Under the pieces are notes generated by a model, which did no database searches, was not told where the DNA came from, and saw only the letters and a program-made list of their open reading frames with translations. Below, one piece after another: positions 59,910 to 64,000 of a DNA stretch of 64,000 nt; the stretch's first letter is position 1; each line of letters starts with the position of its first letter. Made by a program: the position numbers and the translations under genes. This DNA comes from Methanomassiliicoccus sp. (GTDB lineage Archaea > Thermoplasmatota > Thermoplasmata > Methanomassiliicoccales > Methanomassiliicoccaceae), in the NCBI GenBank assembly GCA_012719175.1, contig JAAYAX010000013.1:140187-204186 (forward strand), given 5' to 3'.

Positions 59910-60769
59910 TCGACGGCCGGAGCCGGGTGATCGTCCAGGGGATCACCGGGCACCAGGGTCGCTTTCATGCTCAGGCCATGAGAGCCTTTGGCACTAGAGT
60001 GGTCGCGGGAGTGACCCCCGGTAAAGGAGGAGAGACGGTCGATGGTGTCCCAGTGTATGAGTCGGTGAGGGAGGCTGCCAGCTCCCAGGGTGTGGACGTG
60101 TCCGTGGTGTTCGTACCCGCGCCCTGGGCCAAGGACAGCGCCCTGGAAGCGTTGGAGGCGGGCGTACCGCTGGTGGTCATCGTCACCGAGGGGATGCCCG
60201 TGCATGATGCCATGACCGTCATCCAGTTCGCCAGGGTCATGAACGCCAGGGTCATAGGCCCCAACTGCCCCGGGGTGACGGTGCCGGGCGCGGCGAAGGT
60301 GGGCATCATGCCCAACGGCATCTTCAGGGAGGGAAACACCGCGGTGGTGTCCCGAAGCGGGACTTTGACCTATGAGGTCGTCAACTCACTTACGGAGGCG
60401 GGGATGGGGCAATCCATATGCCTGGGCATTGGAGGGGACCCGGTCATCGGCACGTCCTTCGTGGACGCCCTAGGGTTGTTCGAGGCTGACGAACGAACCT
60501 CCGAGATCGTGCTCATAGGGGAGATAGGAGGTACGGCCGAGGAGGAGGCTGCCAGTTACATCAGTGCTAAGACAAAGAAACCCGTGGTCGCCTATATCGC
60601 GGGCCGTACAGCGCCGCCTGGTAGGAAGATGGGGCATGCGGGGGCGATCATCTCCCAGGGCCGGGGCTCAGCCCGTAGTAAGGCGGAAGCCCTGAGAGCG
60701 GCCGGGGTCCGTGTGGCCGAGAGGCCTTCAGAGATCGCCAGGCTATTGACGGACGTCCGGCGCCGATGA
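59906..60769 (+). CDS. sucD: Succinyl-CoA synthetase (ADP-forming), alpha subunit
   Basis: A 287-residue CoA-ligase alpha subunit. The CoA site starts RVIVQGITGHQGRFHAQAMR, followed by VVAGVTPGKGGETVDGVPVY, ARVIGPNCPGVTVPG, RSGTLTYEVVNSLTEAG and GGDPVIGTSFVDAL; the phosphohistidine is in GRKMGHAGAII. It carries the phosphate between substrates. It overlaps sucC by 4 nt, so the subunits are made in step. After it the coding part of the window ends. Confidence 0.94.
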   Translation: MIDGRSRVIVQGITGHQGRFHAQAMRAFGTRVVAGVTPGKGGETVDGVPVYESVREAASSQGVDVSVVFVPAPWAKDSALEALEAGVPLVVIVTEGMPVHDAMTVIQFARVMNARVIGPNCPGVTVPGAAKVGIMPNGIFREGNTAVVSRSGTLTYEVVNSLTEAGMGQSICLGIGGDPVIGTSFVDALGLFEADERTSEIVLIGEIGGTAEEEAASYISAKTKKPVVAYIAGRTAPPGRKMGHAGAIISQGRGSARSKAEALRAAGVRVAERPSEIARLLTDVRRR

Positions 60770-60848
60770 CCTCTTCATTATATTATGTGAATATCTAATG
60801 AGGTAATGCTAGAGAACGTATTGCTGTTTTTTTGTGACCATTTTGAAA

Positions 60849-61328
60849 AGTTATATGTCCGAGCACCAAGCTATGTATCCACTTGCCAGAGAGCCGTCCG
60901 CTAGTTGGACGGCGAATATATGGCGGTAAACAGGTTAAGAAAGCCTTAAATAGGACAGCGACTTAGCTGGGAAAGCCTGAAACGGAAATGATGTCTCAGG
61001 CATAGGCGCTGACCTATATGTCTGGCATGACCCGGAAACGGATCATGCGGGTGCAAGCCCCCCTGCAAAATGCTTATATACAATAAGCGCTTTGGTGGGA
61101 AAGCCCGGACCTGAAAAATGATTCGGGCTGTATGGTTTGCGAGGAAAGCAACCTATATATACCCCTTCGAGCATGAAGGGGAGCTGCGGCCGAAGTCAAT
61201 TATCGGCCAGGCAGTATCACTCTGATGCACCCGGAAAGTGCTCCTTTTCGGGGAAGTGGTGGAGAACGGACAGGATTATGGAAGAGGTCCTGCGTTTGAT
61301 GAATACCGATCATATGCAATTCGGACGT
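60849..61328 (+). promoter_or_regulatory. 23S rRNA leader with repeated TATA-box/hairpin modules
   Basis: About 480 nt without a gene. TATA-like boxes occur at 60850-60857 (GTTATATG), 60946-60953 (TTAAATAG), 61013-61020 (CCTATATG), 61073-61080 (CTTATATA) and 61152-61161 (CCTATATATA), 60-96 nt apart. Each is followed by a short perfect stem: 60893-60913, 60975-61001, 61030-61052, 61102-61129 and 61162-61181, with another at 61188-61208. The second and fourth modules share TGGGAAAGCC. This looks like duplicated rRNA promoters with structured initial transcripts, ending with the processing region just before the 23S rRNA. Confidence 0.6.

Positions 61329-64000
<2,672 letters not shown>

Noticed and set aside
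58793..60205. 470-codon open frame antisense to sucC and sucD
   Set aside because: Ser/Arg/Pro-rich low-complexity translation, shadow of the two succinyl-CoA synthetase genes.

Overview
The window looks like a chromosomal segment of an archaeon, most likely a Thermoplasmatota member (Thermoplasmata or Methanomassiliicoccales-like). The sequence evidence is: several genes start at or near ATG, GTG or TTG codons lying about 26 nt downstream of archaeal TATA boxes (leaderless transcripts), while others have strong GGAGG-type ribosome sites; a class III signal-peptide pilin; a type II methionine aminopeptidase; a heliorhodopsin; and a 23S rRNA gene with no 16S gene within 60 kb upstream of it, as in Thermoplasmata, whose rRNA genes are unlinked. 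No methanogenesis marker lies in the window, and TAG is used freely as a stop. The placement is inference; the 23S sequence would settle it. Genes are mostly GC-rich, with AT-rich islands at about 30.7-31.6, 40.3-40.9, 44.1-44.5, 50.7-51.7 and 54.3-54.8 kb.

Layout. 0-9.9 kb: small metabolic and stress genes (PPK2 tail, SOUL haem-binding protein, a DUF523-DUF1722 gene split by an in-frame TGA, heliorhodopsin, a surface protein, an F420/NADP-type dehydrogenase, a glutaredoxin-like protein, DUF2284, a DUF6951-like protein, homospermidine synthase-like enzyme, GYD protein). 9.9-18 kb: a caspase/legumain-fold peptidase, DUF3795, a polysaccharide flippase, cupin, SDR, universal stress protein, acyl-CoA synthetase and a Cys-rich small protein. 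18-24 kb: a heterodimeric ABC exporter, a pilin, a fibronectin-III surface protein, a DUF420-like membrane protein and a remnant of a KaiC/RecA-like ATPase.

24.3-30.7 kb is the most unusual part: three minus-strand genes encoding a seven-bladed lectin-like propeller fused to an AvrRpt2/C39-like cysteine protease, a protein of unknown family, and a 1349-residue protein with LamG-like, collagen-like, IPT/TIG and a second putative cysteine-peptidase domain. None has a visible signal peptide. I propose this as a candidate undescribed lectin-protease system.

31-48 kb: nitroreductase, MFS transporter, a large FtsX/MacB-type permease, a PEP-synthase/rifampin-phosphotransferase-like enzyme overlapping tail-to-tail with a PlsY-like membrane protein, a propeller surface protein, glycerol dehydrogenase, a PstS-like protein, a DUF6325-SHOCT pair and a potassium channel. 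48-56.4 kb is a mosaic: two 5'-end remnants of cas1, flavin reductase, UbiA prenyltransferase, Rieske protein, an AT-rich zinc-ribbon gene, two surface proteins, and a tRNA-Leu(CAA) gene. An 18-bp perfect direct repeat joins the tRNA 3' end to a point 4.35 kb away, next to one cas1 remnant, and marks a likely integrated element or its scar. The tRNA itself carries a 22-nt insertion in its D loop.

56.4-64 kb is housekeeping: methionine aminopeptidase and Sua5/YrdC in an overlapping pair, an MBL-fold hydrolase, succinyl-CoA synthetase (sucC-sucD), then a long non-coding leader with repeated TATA-box/hairpin modules and the 23S rRNA gene, which runs off the right edge.
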